A stretch of 10,325 nt of DNA from Sva-07 sp041685755 (GTDB taxonomy: Bacteria > Actinomycetota > Acidimicrobiia > Acidimicrobiales > Ilumatobacteraceae). Below the pieces are notes generated by a model. The model was not told where the DNA came from, did not search any database, and worked only from the letters and a program-made list of their open reading frames with translations. Positions 1 through 6,840 of this stretch are shown here, piece after piece; the stretch's first letter is position 1, and each line of letters opens with the position of its first letter. The stretch spans positions 1 to 10,325 of the forward strand of contig JAWLFC010000104.1 of NCBI GenBank assembly GCA_041685755.1, read 5' to 3'. The position numbers and the translations under genes were made by a program.

Positions 1-828
1 ATCGGCGAGACCGATCGCCTCGGTGTTCGGGATCGACCCGATGGCGAGCACGGCGTGGGTCGAGCGCACGCTGCGCCCGTCGTCGCAGCGCACGACGACG
101 TCGTCGTCGGTCCGATCGATCGCCTCGGCCCGCGCCCCCATGAGCAGCTTGACGCCGCGCCGCATGAACTCCTCCTCGAGGACGGCCGCGACCTCGGGAT
201 CCTTGCCGGGCAGCACCTGCTGGCGGCTGACGACGAGCGTGACCTCGGCGCCGAACGAGGAGAACATGTGCACGAACTCCACGCCGGTGACCCCCGAGCC
301 GACCACGGTCACGCTCTCGGGAAAGATCCTCGGCGGATAGCAGTCACGGGTGGTGAGGATCCGATCGCCGTCGGGCTGGCACCAGTCGGGGATGCGCGGG
401 CGCGAACCGGTCGACACGAGCGCCGCGTCGAAGTGGAGTTCCTCCACACCCTCGGGTCCGTCGACGAGCAGCGTGTGCGGACTCGTGAACCGACCCGACC
501 CCCGGATCATCCGCACCCCTTGGCTGGTGAGCAGTCGGGTGGTGTTGTCGCGCATCGTGTCCTTGACCCATTCGATGCGCTCGGTCAACGACCCGACGTC
601 GACGGCGGTGTCGACGGTGGCGAGGCCCATGCCACCGATCGCCCGGGTCCGGCTGATGGCGCGGCCGGTGGCGATCATCGACTTCGACGGGATGCAGTCC
701 CACAGGTGGGCGGCACCACCGACGACGTCGCGTTCGACCATCGTCACCTCGGCGCCGAGTCGCGCGGCGGTCGTCGCGGCGACGTTGCCCGCCGGGCCGC
801 CGCCGAGGATCACGAATCGGGTGTTCAT
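1..828 (-). CDS. lpdA: LpdA-like FAD/NAD(P)-dependent oxidoreductase (C-terminus beyond window)
   Basis: The gene reads leftward from ATG at 828-826 and is still open at position 1, so the first 276 residues are visible of a usual 460-480. This is a class I pyridine nucleotide-disulfide oxidoreductase. The FAD dinucleotide motif GGGPAG is at residues 9-14 and the NAD(P) motif GSGVTGVEF at 177-185, followed by LVVSRQQVLPG. The active-site stretch reads GGAAHLWDCIPSK (37-49): Cys45 is kept, but the partner cysteine of lipoamide dehydrogenase (GGTCLNVGC) is Ala40. Mycobacterium tuberculosis LpdA (Rv3303c), an NAD(P)H:quinone reductase rather than a lipoamide dehydrogenase, has the same change as I recall it (GGAAVLDDC). 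I therefore infer a cytosolic quinone/dye reductase or transhydrogenase-like role. A GGGAG stretch about 7 bases before the ATG can serve as ribosome binding site. The ATG overlaps the stop of the upstream peptidase gene (TGATG), indicating coupled translation. Confidence 0.88.
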   Translation of the reverse strand, partial: MNTRFVILGGGPAGNVAATTAARLGAEVTMVERDVVGGAAHLWDCIPSKSMIATGRAISRTRAIGGMGLATVDTAVDVGSLTERIEWVKDTMRDNTTRLLTSQGVRMIRGSGRFTSPHTLLVDGPEGVEELHFDAALVSTGSRPRIPDWCQPDGDRILTTRDCYPPRIFPESVTVVGSGVTGVEFVHMFSSFGAEVTLVVSRQQVLPGKDPEVAAVLEEEFMRRGVKLLMGARAEAIDRTDDDVVVRCDDGRSVRSTHAVLAIGSIPNTEAIGLAD

Positions 829-2162
829 CAGTGTTCTCCCACGAAGAGTCCGTCATCGGCGAAGAAGGTGTCGATTCCCGCCTCGGCCGTCGAGAGCGCC
901 GGTGACGCGGTGTTCCGGCACCAACGTGACGGATACGGCAACAGGTCGCGGCGCTCACCGACCCACTCGAAGTGCATGCCGTCCGGGGTCAGGAAGTTGC
1001 CACCCCAGGCGAAGCCGTGCTTGCGGAAGATCTGCACGGCCGTGCAGCCGCCGCGCAGGGTGGCGAAGTCGGGGGGCGCGCATCCCTGGCAGGAGCCGAC
1101 GGTGTTGGTGTCGATCGCCATCCCCCACGAGTGGCGCGAGAGGAAACCCAGCGAGCTGTCGGGCGTGAGACGATTGAAGCGCGCGAGATGACAGCCGCCG
1201 GCGATGTTGGCATGTGTGACGTTGATGGTGCTGCTGAGACCGCGAGCGGCGATCTCGGCGAGCGCGGCGCGGATGGCGGGCTCGATCACCCGGTGGCAGC
1301 GCGCCCGGATCGGGATCGAGCCGTTGAGCAGCACGCGTCCGGACGGCAGGCTGGCATTGATCCACGCCGAGTCCTGGCTCACCGAACCGTTCGAGTTCAC
1401 CCGATAGGCGAACTCGCCGAGCAGTGCCTTGGTCTGCGCCATGCCGATCGTGCTGTCCGGGTCGGGCGGGTCCCAGCTGCGCCGGATCCGGATCGAGGTC
1501 GACACCAGGCCGTTGTTCGACATCGCCGAGTTCATCGCCGATCTCGACGACGGGTTCCACAGGATCGCCCGGCGCAGGTCGGTGATGCCGAGCCGGTCGG
1601 CGCCGTCGTTGGTCATCAGGAACTCGGCACCGCCGACCTTGGCGTCGGGCAGGACCGCGGCCACCCGGAACCACACGCTGGCGCCCCACCCGGCGACGAG
1701 CTGCACCGAGTCGCCCGCACGAGCGCCGCGCAGGCCGGCGCTGGTCGCGCCCATGATCAGCGTGTCGCGGACCAGCAGCGACGAGACGTCTCGCCCCATC
1801 GTGGCGCCGATCGCCTCGGGGGCGAGCGCCGTGACGCCCATCGGGAAGGCGAACCCGGCGGGCGGCCGCTGGATCGTCGTCGAGCCGCGGAACAGACCGA
1901 TCATGCCCACGCTGGCCGATCGGCCGAATGCGACCGCGGCACCGGACTGTCGAGCCGCTGCCATCGCCCGGTTGGCGACATCGGCCCGCAACGGGCCGGA
2001 GTTGTAGATGTTGACGACGTCGGTCGCGACCGGCGAGGAACGCACCGCGCGGGCCGTCACCGATCCCGGACCGTCGATCGCGGACGGTGTGGCAGCGACC
2101 ACGGGCAGCGCGACCGCAGCGGCGAGCAGTGCGGCGACAGCGATGGAGGTCCGGGTGCGCAC
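828..2162 (-). CDS. Secreted M15-family D-Ala-D-Ala carboxypeptidase-like zinc peptidase
   Basis: A 444-residue protein from GTG at 2162-2160. This start gives a clean signal peptide: Arg2 and Arg4, a hydrophobic run at residues 7-24 and an Ala-rich cleavage region near 23-28. Longer in-frame starts would put an unlikely cytosolic peptide before it and run into the lysS start. The C-terminal domain (about 300-425) has the M15 (VanY/CwlK-like) metal signature: HSWGMAID gives His344 and Asp351, and DGMHFEW gives His397 with Asp394 in the place of the catalytic acid of L-Ala-D-Glu/D-Ala-D-Ala peptidases. Six cysteines in the second half could form disulfides, fitting an exported protein. It probably trims peptidoglycan stem peptides outside the membrane. 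Residues 30-270 are not recognised; the stretch around GDSVQLVAG and FRVAAVLPDAKVGG faintly recalls MacB/FtsX extracellular domains. The stop overlaps the start of the LpdA-like gene, so the two are probably one operon. Confidence 0.85.
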   Translation of the reverse strand: MRTRTSIAVAALLAAAVALPVVAATPSAIDGPGSVTARAVRSSPVATDVVNIYNSGPLRADVANRAMAAARQSGAAVAFGRSASVGMIGLFRGSTTIQRPPAGFAFPMGVTALAPEAIGATMGRDVSSLLVRDTLIMGATSAGLRGARAGDSVQLVAGWGASVWFRVAAVLPDAKVGGAEFLMTNDGADRLGITDLRRAILWNPSSRSAMNSAMSNNGLVSTSIRIRRSWDPPDPDSTIGMAQTKALLGEFAYRVNSNGSVSQDSAWINASLPSGRVLLNGSIPIRARCHRVIEPAIRAALAEIAARGLSSTINVTHANIAGGCHLARFNRLTPDSSLGFLSRHSWGMAIDTNTVGSCQGCAPPDFATLRGGCTAVQIFRKHGFAWGGNFLTPDGMHFEWVGERRDLLPYPSRWCRNTASPALSTAEAGIDTFFADDGLFVGEH

Positions 2163-2256
2163 GACCCAGAACTGTACGGTCTGTGGCCGCCAGGTGTGCA
2201 CCAACCCGGCAAACGACCGCGGAGTTCGCCACCGGTTTGGATACCGTCGGTGCACC
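2163..2256. promoter_or_regulatory. Divergent promoter region between M15 peptidase and lysS
   Basis: These 94 bases separate two GTG starts facing away from each other, so both promoters must lie here or inside the genes. Each side has a TANNNT -10-like box close to its start: TACCGT at 2242-2247 on the plus strand, 9 bases before the lysS GTG, and TACAGT at 2176-2171 on the minus strand, 8 bases before the peptidase GTG. Neither start has a convincing Shine-Dalgarno sequence, so both mRNAs may be leaderless or nearly so. A weak -35 candidate for the minus promoter (TGCACA, 2200-2195) lies 18 bases upstream of its -10; I found none for lysS. The reading rests on short motifs only. Confidence 0.4.
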
Positions 2257-3801
2257 GTGAGCGCCGACACCCCCGACCCGCAGCCCGCCGAGCACGACGC
2301 CGCTCCGACGGGCGCTCCCACCGGCAGCGGCCTGGCGGCGGAGAAGGCCCGCCGGCTGGCCCGGATCGAGGAACTGCGAGCGAATGGTGTCTCGCCCTAC
2401 CCGTACCGGTTCGACCGCTCGCACACCGTCGCCGAGATCCGCGAGCGGTGGGGCGACCTCGAGCCGGGCGTCGAGACCGACGACGCCGTCACCGTCGCCG
2501 GCAGGGTGATGCTCAAACGCGATTCCGGCAAGCTGGTGTTCGCCACCATCCGCGACCGATCCGGCGACCTCCAACTCTTCGTCTCCAAGGGGGTCGTCGG
2601 CGACGAGGCCTTCACCGAGATCAAGCAGCTCGACCTCGGCGACTGGGTCGGCGTCGCCGGCACGGTGATGACGACCCGCAAGGGCGAACTCTCGGTCAGG
2701 ACCGAGCGGGTCGAGCTGTTGGCGAAGGCCGTGCGACCGCTCCCCGACAAGTGGCACGGACTCTCCGACGTCGACACCAGGTTCCGGCAGCGCTACGCCG
2801 ACCTGATCGTCAACGCCGAAGCCCAGCGGGCCTTCGAGATCCGCCACGAGATCATCTCGAGCTTCCGGCGCACGTTGCACGATCGCGGCTTCATCGAGGT
2901 GGAGACCCCGGTGCTGCACGCCGAGGCGGGCGGCGCCCACGCCCGCCCGTTCACGACGCACCACAACACGCTCGACCTCCAGCTGTACCTGCGCATCGCG
3001 CTGGAGCTGCACCTCAAGCGCCTGATCGTCGGCGGCATGGAGCGCGTCTACGAGATCGGTCGGATCTTCCGCAACGAGGGCATCTCCACCCGCCACAACC
3101 CCGAGTTCACGATGATGGAGCTCTACCAGGCGTTCGGCGACTGGAACGACGTGATGGACATCAGCGAGGTGCTGATCACCCAGGCGGCGCGCGACGCGAT
3201 CGGCACGACGGTGATCGAGATCCGCGGCGAGACCGTCGACCTCGCCGAGCCGTGGCCGCGGGTGCGCATGGTCGATGCGGTGTCGCAGGCGGCCGGGCGG
3301 GAGGTGCACCCGAGCCAGCCGATCGACGAGCTACGGGCGATCGCCGACGACCACGGTGTGCGCTGGGAAGACCGCTGGGGCGGCGGCAAGCTGGTCGAGG
3401 AGCTGTTCGAGTCGCTGTGCGAGGCCGACATCGTCCGGCCGACGTTCGTCACCGGTCACCCCACCGAGATCTCGCCACTCGCACGCGTCGACCGCGACGA
3501 CCCGTGGTTGACGGAGCGCTTCGAGATCTTCGTCGACTCGCGCGAGCTCGGCAACGGGTACTCGGAGCTGAACGACCCCGTCGAGCAACGGCTGCGCTTC
3601 GAGGCGGAACAGGTGGCCAAGGACGCCGGGGACGCCGAGCGTGGCGGCGTCGACGAGGACTACATCCGAGCACTCGAGTACGGCATGCCACCGACGGGTG
3701 GACTGGGCATCGGGATGGACCGTGTTGCCATGCTGTTGGCCGGGGTCGACTCGATCAAGGACGTGATCCTGTTCCCGACCCTCCGACCAGAACAGATGTG
3801 A
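2257..3801 (+). CDS. lysS: Lysyl-tRNA synthetase, class II
   Basis: A 514-residue cytosolic enzyme that activates lysine with ATP and charges tRNA-Lys. The N-terminal part has a hydrophilic Pro/Ala-rich leader (about 1-30) and then the OB-fold anticodon-binding domain, with RDRSGDLQLFVSKG near 105-118. All three class II motifs are visible: motif 1 with FIEVETPVL (212-220), motif 2 with RIFRNEG (269-275) followed by RHNPEFTMMELYQAF, and motif 3 GLGIGMDR (482-489). The end ILFPTLRPEQM is typical of LysRS. The length matches the family (E. coli about 505). The GTG at 2257 is chosen because the frame upstream has no family similarity and would overlap the divergent gene; a -10-like box lies 9 bases before it. 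No MprF-type membrane domain is attached, so this is the housekeeping LysS and not a LysX fusion. dapD follows 22 bases downstream, so co-transcription is likely. Confidence 0.97.
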   Translation: MSADTPDPQPAEHDAAPTGAPTGSGLAAEKARRLARIEELRANGVSPYPYRFDRSHTVAEIRERWGDLEPGVETDDAVTVAGRVMLKRDSGKLVFATIRDRSGDLQLFVSKGVVGDEAFTEIKQLDLGDWVGVAGTVMTTRKGELSVRTERVELLAKAVRPLPDKWHGLSDVDTRFRQRYADLIVNAEAQRAFEIRHEIISSFRRTLHDRGFIEVETPVLHAEAGGAHARPFTTHHNTLDLQLYLRIALELHLKRLIVGGMERVYEIGRIFRNEGISTRHNPEFTMMELYQAFGDWNDVMDISEVLITQAARDAIGTTVIEIRGETVDLAEPWPRVRMVDAVSQAAGREVHPSQPIDELRAIADDHGVRWEDRWGGGKLVEELFESLCEADIVRPTFVTGHPTEISPLARVDRDDPWLTERFEIFVDSRELGNGYSELNDPVEQRLRFEAEQVAKDAGDAERGGVDEDYIRALEYGMPPTGGLGIGMDRVAMLLAGVDSIKDVILFPTLRPEQM

Positions 3802-3809
3802 GAACAGAC

Positions 3810-3824
3810 ATGAGAGACTGCTGA
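3810..3824 (+). other. Possible 4-codon leader ORF coupled to dapD
   Basis: In the 22-base gap between lysS and dapD lies a complete tiny frame, ATG AGA GAC TGC TGA (Met-Arg-Asp-Cys). Its stop overlaps the dapD ATG as TGATG. It could deliver ribosomes to dapD by termination-reinitiation, which would help because the only Shine-Dalgarno-like stretch before dapD is a weak GAGA about 8 bases upstream. A frame this short can arise by chance, so translation is not established. Confidence 0.25.
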
Positions 3825-4762
3825 TGACACGGACTGCATGGGGCGCCGGCCTCGCCACGATCGCTGCCGACGGATCGGTGCTCGACACCTGGTACCGCTG
3901 GCTCGGCTGGGGCGAGTACGGCGACGACGACTGCCCGACCGACGAGATCGAGTCGCAGCTGGGGATGCGTGACACCACCGACGAGGCGCGCAACGTGGTC
4001 GTCCGCCCGGTGCGGCTCTCGATCGACGTCGACGAGGCGCCCGCGTCCGCGTCGGACGCGTATCTGCGCCTGCACCTGCTGTCGCACCGCCTCGCCGCAC
4101 CGCGCACGATCAACGTGGACGGCACCTTCGGCGCGCTGAACAACGTCGCCTGGACCAGCATCGGCCCGGTCGCCGTGTCGGAGATCGACGACGTCCGGAT
4201 GCGGCTGCGCAAGGACGGCCGCGTGATCTCGGTGCACGGCCTCGACAAGTTCCCGCGGATGACCGACTACGTGATCCCGTCCGGGATCCGGATCGCAGAT
4301 GCCGACCGGGTGCGCCTCGGTGCCCATCTCGCCGAGGGGACCACCGTGATGCACGAGGGCTTCTGCAACTTCAACGCCGGCACGCTCGGAGTGTCGATGG
4401 TCGAGGGACGGATCTCCGCCGGCGTCGTCGTCGGCGACGGTTCCGACATCGGCGGTGGATCGTCGATCATGGGCACGCTGTCCGGTGGCGGCACGGAGCA
4501 GATCACGATCGGCGAGCGCTGCCTGCTCGGCGCCAACGCCGGCATCGGGATCAGCCTCGGCGACGACTGCGTGGTCGAGGCCGGGTTGTACGTGACGGCG
4601 AGCACGCCTGTCCTGACCCCCGACGGCGTCGTCAAGGCCCGCACGCTGTCCGGGCGGAGCAACCTGATGTTCCTGCGCGACGGCCAGTCCGGCAAGGTCG
4701 TCGCCCGGGCCCGCACCGGTGGCTGGGGCGCCCTCAACGACGAACTCCACACCGGCCAGTGA
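3824..4762 (+). CDS. dapD: 2,3,4,5-tetrahydropyridine-2,6-dicarboxylate N-succinyltransferase
   Basis: A 312-residue cytosolic enzyme that transfers succinyl from succinyl-CoA to tetrahydrodipicolinate, a step of the succinylase route to meso-diaminopimelate and lysine. The sequence follows the actinobacterial DapD type (M. tuberculosis Rv1201c, 317 residues as I recall) along its length: GLATIAADGSVLDTW near the start, DAYLRLHLLSHRL, DKFPRMTDYVIPSGIRIADA, and the hexapeptide-repeat left-handed beta-helix from about 160 to 260. Glu194 in MVEGRISAG corresponds to the catalytic Glu described for the mycobacterial enzyme. GDGSDIGGGSSIMGTLSGGG and GISLGDDCVVEAGLYVTA are also strongly conserved. 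The family acts as a trimer. It starts 22 bases after lysS in the same direction, which fits a lysine-related transcription unit. The ATG overlaps the stop of a minimal upstream frame. Confidence 0.96.
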   Translation: MTRTAWGAGLATIAADGSVLDTWYRWLGWGEYGDDDCPTDEIESQLGMRDTTDEARNVVVRPVRLSIDVDEAPASASDAYLRLHLLSHRLAAPRTINVDGTFGALNNVAWTSIGPVAVSEIDDVRMRLRKDGRVISVHGLDKFPRMTDYVIPSGIRIADADRVRLGAHLAEGTTVMHEGFCNFNAGTLGVSMVEGRISAGVVVGDGSDIGGGSSIMGTLSGGGTEQITIGERCLLGANAGIGISLGDDCVVEAGLYVTASTPVLTPDGVVKARTLSGRSNLMFLRDGQSGKVVARARTGGWGALNDELHTGQ

Positions 4763-4764
4763 CC

Positions 4765-4795
4765 GTTACGCCAGGGGTCAGACCCCCGGCGTAAC
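4765..4795 (+). terminator. Hairpin after dapD: candidate terminator, operator or dispersed repeat
   Basis: Three bases after the dapD stop, GTTACGCC (4765-4772) pairs perfectly with GGCGTAAC (4788-4795). After one A.C mismatch, GGGGT (4774-4778) pairs with ACCCC (4782-4786) around a 3-base CAG loop. The 13-bp stem is GC-rich and stable, but no run of T follows in either direction, so this would be a U-less terminator at best. The right arm runs into a TAACAT box (4792-4797) that lies 7 bases before the GTG of the next gene, so it may instead regulate that gene. The symmetric core GGGGTCAGACCCC also looks like a dispersed palindromic repeat. The structure is certain; its role is not. Confidence 0.6.
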
Positions 4796-4797
4796 AT
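4792..4797 (+). promoter_or_regulatory. -10-like TAACAT box before the polymerase gene
   Basis: TAACAT fits the actinobacterial TANNNT -10 pattern and lies 7 bases before the GTG start at 4805, which would put the transcription start at or one base before the start codon. No -35 element is evident at the usual distance, where the hairpin lies instead. The call is tentative. Confidence 0.3.
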
Positions 4798-4804
4798 CGG
4801 GGCG

Positions 4805-5848
4805 GTGGGGAACGCCGACGAGTTCGGGGAACCGGTCGAGGTCGACACCGGCACGAGGGCCGTCACGATCACCAATCCCCACAAGGTGATGTTCCCGTCG
4901 GTCGGACCGGCGAAGGAACCCCGCACGAAGCTCGACCTGGCCCGCTACTACGTGGCGGTCGCCGACGCCCTGATGCCGACCGTTCGGGGCCGACCGGTGC
5001 TGCTCGAGCGGTACCCGAACGGGGTGCGCGAGACGTCGTTCTTCCAGAAACGCATCCCCGAGTCCGCCCCCGGCTGGCTCTCGACCACCATCGTCGAGAC
5101 CGTCAACGGCACGCCGTCGCGCGCCCTGGTGATCGCCGATCTCGCCCACGTCCTGTGGGCCGTCAACATGGGGGTGCCGGGCGTGCACGTGTGGCCGTTC
5201 CGGGCGTCGAACCCCGACGACCACGACGAGATGCGTATCGACCTCGACCCCTCCCCCGGCGTCGACTTCGACATGGTGCGCGAATCGGCAGGCCACGTGC
5301 GCGACCTCCTGGCCGAGTTGGGCATGGTCGGCTTCGCCAAGACCACCGGCAGCAAGGGGATCCACGTCTACGTGCGCGTCGAGCCGGGATGGGACTCCTT
5401 CGCCGTGCGCGGTGCCGTCGTCGCCCTCGGCCGCGAACTCGCCCGTCGGCACCCCGAGCTGATCACCGACAAGTGGTGGAAGGAGGAACGCGGCGCCAGG
5501 GTCTTCGTCGACTTCAACCAGAACGCCCCGCACAAGAACATGTTCGGGGCGTGGGGCGTTCGACCCCGTGTCGGCGCCCAGGTGTCGACGCCGTTCTCCT
5601 GGGACGAACTCGACACGATCGACCCCGACGTCCTGACGATCGACACCGTCCCGGAGCGGCTCGAGGAGCGGGGCGACCCGTGGGCGCTGATCGACGATGC
5701 GCCGTGCTCGATCGGACCACTCGTCGAACGCTTCGCCGCCGACCTCGCCGACGGGATCCCCGATGCCCCCTGGCCACCGGTGTACCCGAAGATGCCGAAC
5801 GAGGCTCCCCGCGTCCAACCGAGCCGCGCTCGCCGGACCGACTCCTGA
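4805..5848 (+). CDS. Stand-alone LigD-type polymerase/primase domain protein (PolDom)
   Basis: A 347-residue protein of the archaeo-eukaryotic primase superfamily, LigD polymerase branch. Such enzymes add nucleotides, often ribonucleotides, at gaps or ends during non-homologous end joining and related repair. The catalytic features are all present: RIDLDPSPG with Asp146 and Asp148 (metal-binding DxD), TTGSKGIHVYV with Ser183, Lys184 and His187, and VFVDFNQN with the third acid Asp236. ITNPHKVMFP near residue 20 and RYPNGVRETSFFQKRIP are typical of the family N-terminus. The length equals a polymerase domain with a short tail; no ligase or phosphoesterase domain is attached, as in mycobacterial PolD1/PolD2. 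The GTG at 4805 is the first start in frame after the hairpin and leaves a normal N-terminus. It is 42 bases from dapD, possibly with its own promoter, and ends 29 bases from the convergent transporter gene. No Ku gene is visible. Confidence 0.93.
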   Translation: MGNADEFGEPVEVDTGTRAVTITNPHKVMFPSVGPAKEPRTKLDLARYYVAVADALMPTVRGRPVLLERYPNGVRETSFFQKRIPESAPGWLSTTIVETVNGTPSRALVIADLAHVLWAVNMGVPGVHVWPFRASNPDDHDEMRIDLDPSPGVDFDMVRESAGHVRDLLAELGMVGFAKTTGSKGIHVYVRVEPGWDSFAVRGAVVALGRELARRHPELITDKWWKEERGARVFVDFNQNAPHKNMFGAWGVRPRVGAQVSTPFSWDELDTIDPDVLTIDTVPERLEERGDPWALIDDAPCSIGPLVERFAADLADGIPDAPWPPVYPKMPNEAPRVQPSRARRTDS

Positions 5849-5877
5849 TCGAGACGGATCGAGCGTGACGCCCGACG

Positions 5878-6840
5878 TCAGGCCGTGCGCCGTGCCAGCC
5901 GGGACGCGCTGCGCCCGACGAGCGCGAGCCCGGCGATCACCGCCGCCACGCCGAACCAACCCGACCACGGGATCGACTCGTCGAGCACCACGGCAGCGAG
6001 CAGCGCAGCAGTGAGCGGCTCGGCCAGCACCAGGGTCACCGCCGACGACGACGTCAGGCGGCGGAGCCCGAACCCGAACAACACGTAGGCCAAACCGGTT
6101 GCCACGACCCCGAGATAGAGCGCCATCGCCAGCCCGGCGCTGGTGGCGATCCAACTCGACGACTCGGGCAGGGCCATGACGAGGACCACCAGCACACCGA
6201 TCGTGAACGGCACCGCGAGCGCTGGTGTCGATCCGAGCCCCCGCTCCATCGTCGCCTTCGACGTCACGGAGTAGGTCGCGTAGCCGAATCCGGCGGCGAG
6301 GGCGGCCCCGACGCCGACCAGCTCGATGTCGCCGCCACTGGAATCGACACCGAGAATCAGCACGGCTGCACCGACAACGGTGACGAGGGTTCCGCGGAGC
6401 CAGGACACGGTCGGACGGACCCTGCGGAACCGCCAATCGAGCCCCGCGGCGAAGAACGGCCCGCTCGCGATGGCGACGATCGTCCCCACCGCCACACCGG
6501 CGCGATCGACCGCGACGAAGAACAACGGCGTGTAGGTCGCCACGCCGAGCCCGCCGAGCACGAGCAGCACGCGCAACCGCCACAACACCATCGCCGCCGG
6601 GAGCGGCTCGCGGCGACGGGTCGCGAGCACGACCGCCCACAGCACGGCCGAACCGAGGGTGATACGCGCGGCGCCGACCGACAGCGAACTCGCCGAGTCG
6701 GGTCCGAGTTCGCGCGCTGTTCCACTGGTGCCGAAGAGCACGGCTGCCGCGAGCACCGCAACGACAGCCGCTCGATGCGAGTGACGGCCCGAGGCCCGCT
6801 CGGAGCTCGCGTCAGTCTGATCCAATGGTGTCCCGACCAC
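5878..6840 (-). CDS. DMT/EamA-family transporter, substrate unknown
   Basis: An integral membrane protein of about 320 residues with around ten hydrophobic segments in two EamA halves, as in drug/metabolite transporters of the RhaT/YdcZ type. The first half begins AAVVAVLAAAVLFGTSGTA and contains TYTPLFFVAVDRAGVAVGT; the second has YATYSVTSKATMERG, GVVATGLAYVLFGFGLRR and the family hallmark LVLAEPLTAALLAAVVLDE. A short Arg-rich end (SRLARRTA) follows the last helix. The start is uncertain. GTG at 6840 overlaps the upstream acyl-CoA-dehydrogenase-like gene by 29 bases; ATG at 6888 would add 16 residues and more overlap, and TTG at 6825 would shorten it by 5. None has a good ribosome binding site, so translation is probably coupled to the upstream gene. 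Members move amino acids, nucleosides or other metabolites; nothing here shows which. Confidence 0.88.
   Translation of the reverse strand: MVGTPLDQTDASSERASGRHSHRAAVVAVLAAAVLFGTSGTARELGPDSASSLSVGAARITLGSAVLWAVVLATRRREPLPAAMVLWRLRVLLVLGGLGVATYTPLFFVAVDRAGVAVGTIVAIASGPFFAAGLDWRFRRVRPTVSWLRGTLVTVVGAAVLILGVDSSGGDIELVGVGAALAAGFGYATYSVTSKATMERGLGSTPALAVPFTIGVLVVLVMALPESSSWIATSAGLAMALYLGVVATGLAYVLFGFGLRRLTSSSAVTLVLAEPLTAALLAAVVLDESIPWSGWFGVAAVIAGLALVGRSASRLARRTA

Noticed and set aside
2210..2239. CAAAC/GTTTG inverted repeat in the divergent promoter
   Set aside because: The arms are only 5 bp and 20 bases apart, well within chance.
955..3309. A 784-codon open frame on the minus strand
   Set aside because: It overlaps both the M15 gene (other frame) and lysS (antisense). 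Composition is low-complexity and both overlapped genes have clear family motifs.
2257..3801. LysX (lysyl-phosphatidylglycerol synthase/LysRS fusion)
   Set aside because: No membrane or MprF-type domain precedes the synthetase; the length is that of ordinary LysS.
972..3824. A 950-codon open frame on the plus strand
   Set aside because: It is antisense to the peptidase and then out of frame with lysS. Its product is Arg/Gly/Ala-rich with no motif, as expected from chance open frames in GC-rich DNA.
5849..5877. Terminator between the convergent polymerase and transporter genes
   Set aside because: Only a 5-bp TGACG/CGTCA pair and no T run are present in 29 bases; not enough to call.
4778..6640. 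A 620-codon minus-strand frame opposite the polymerase gene
   Set aside because: It is antisense to an intact polymerase domain and in a wrong frame of the transporter; no recognisable domain.
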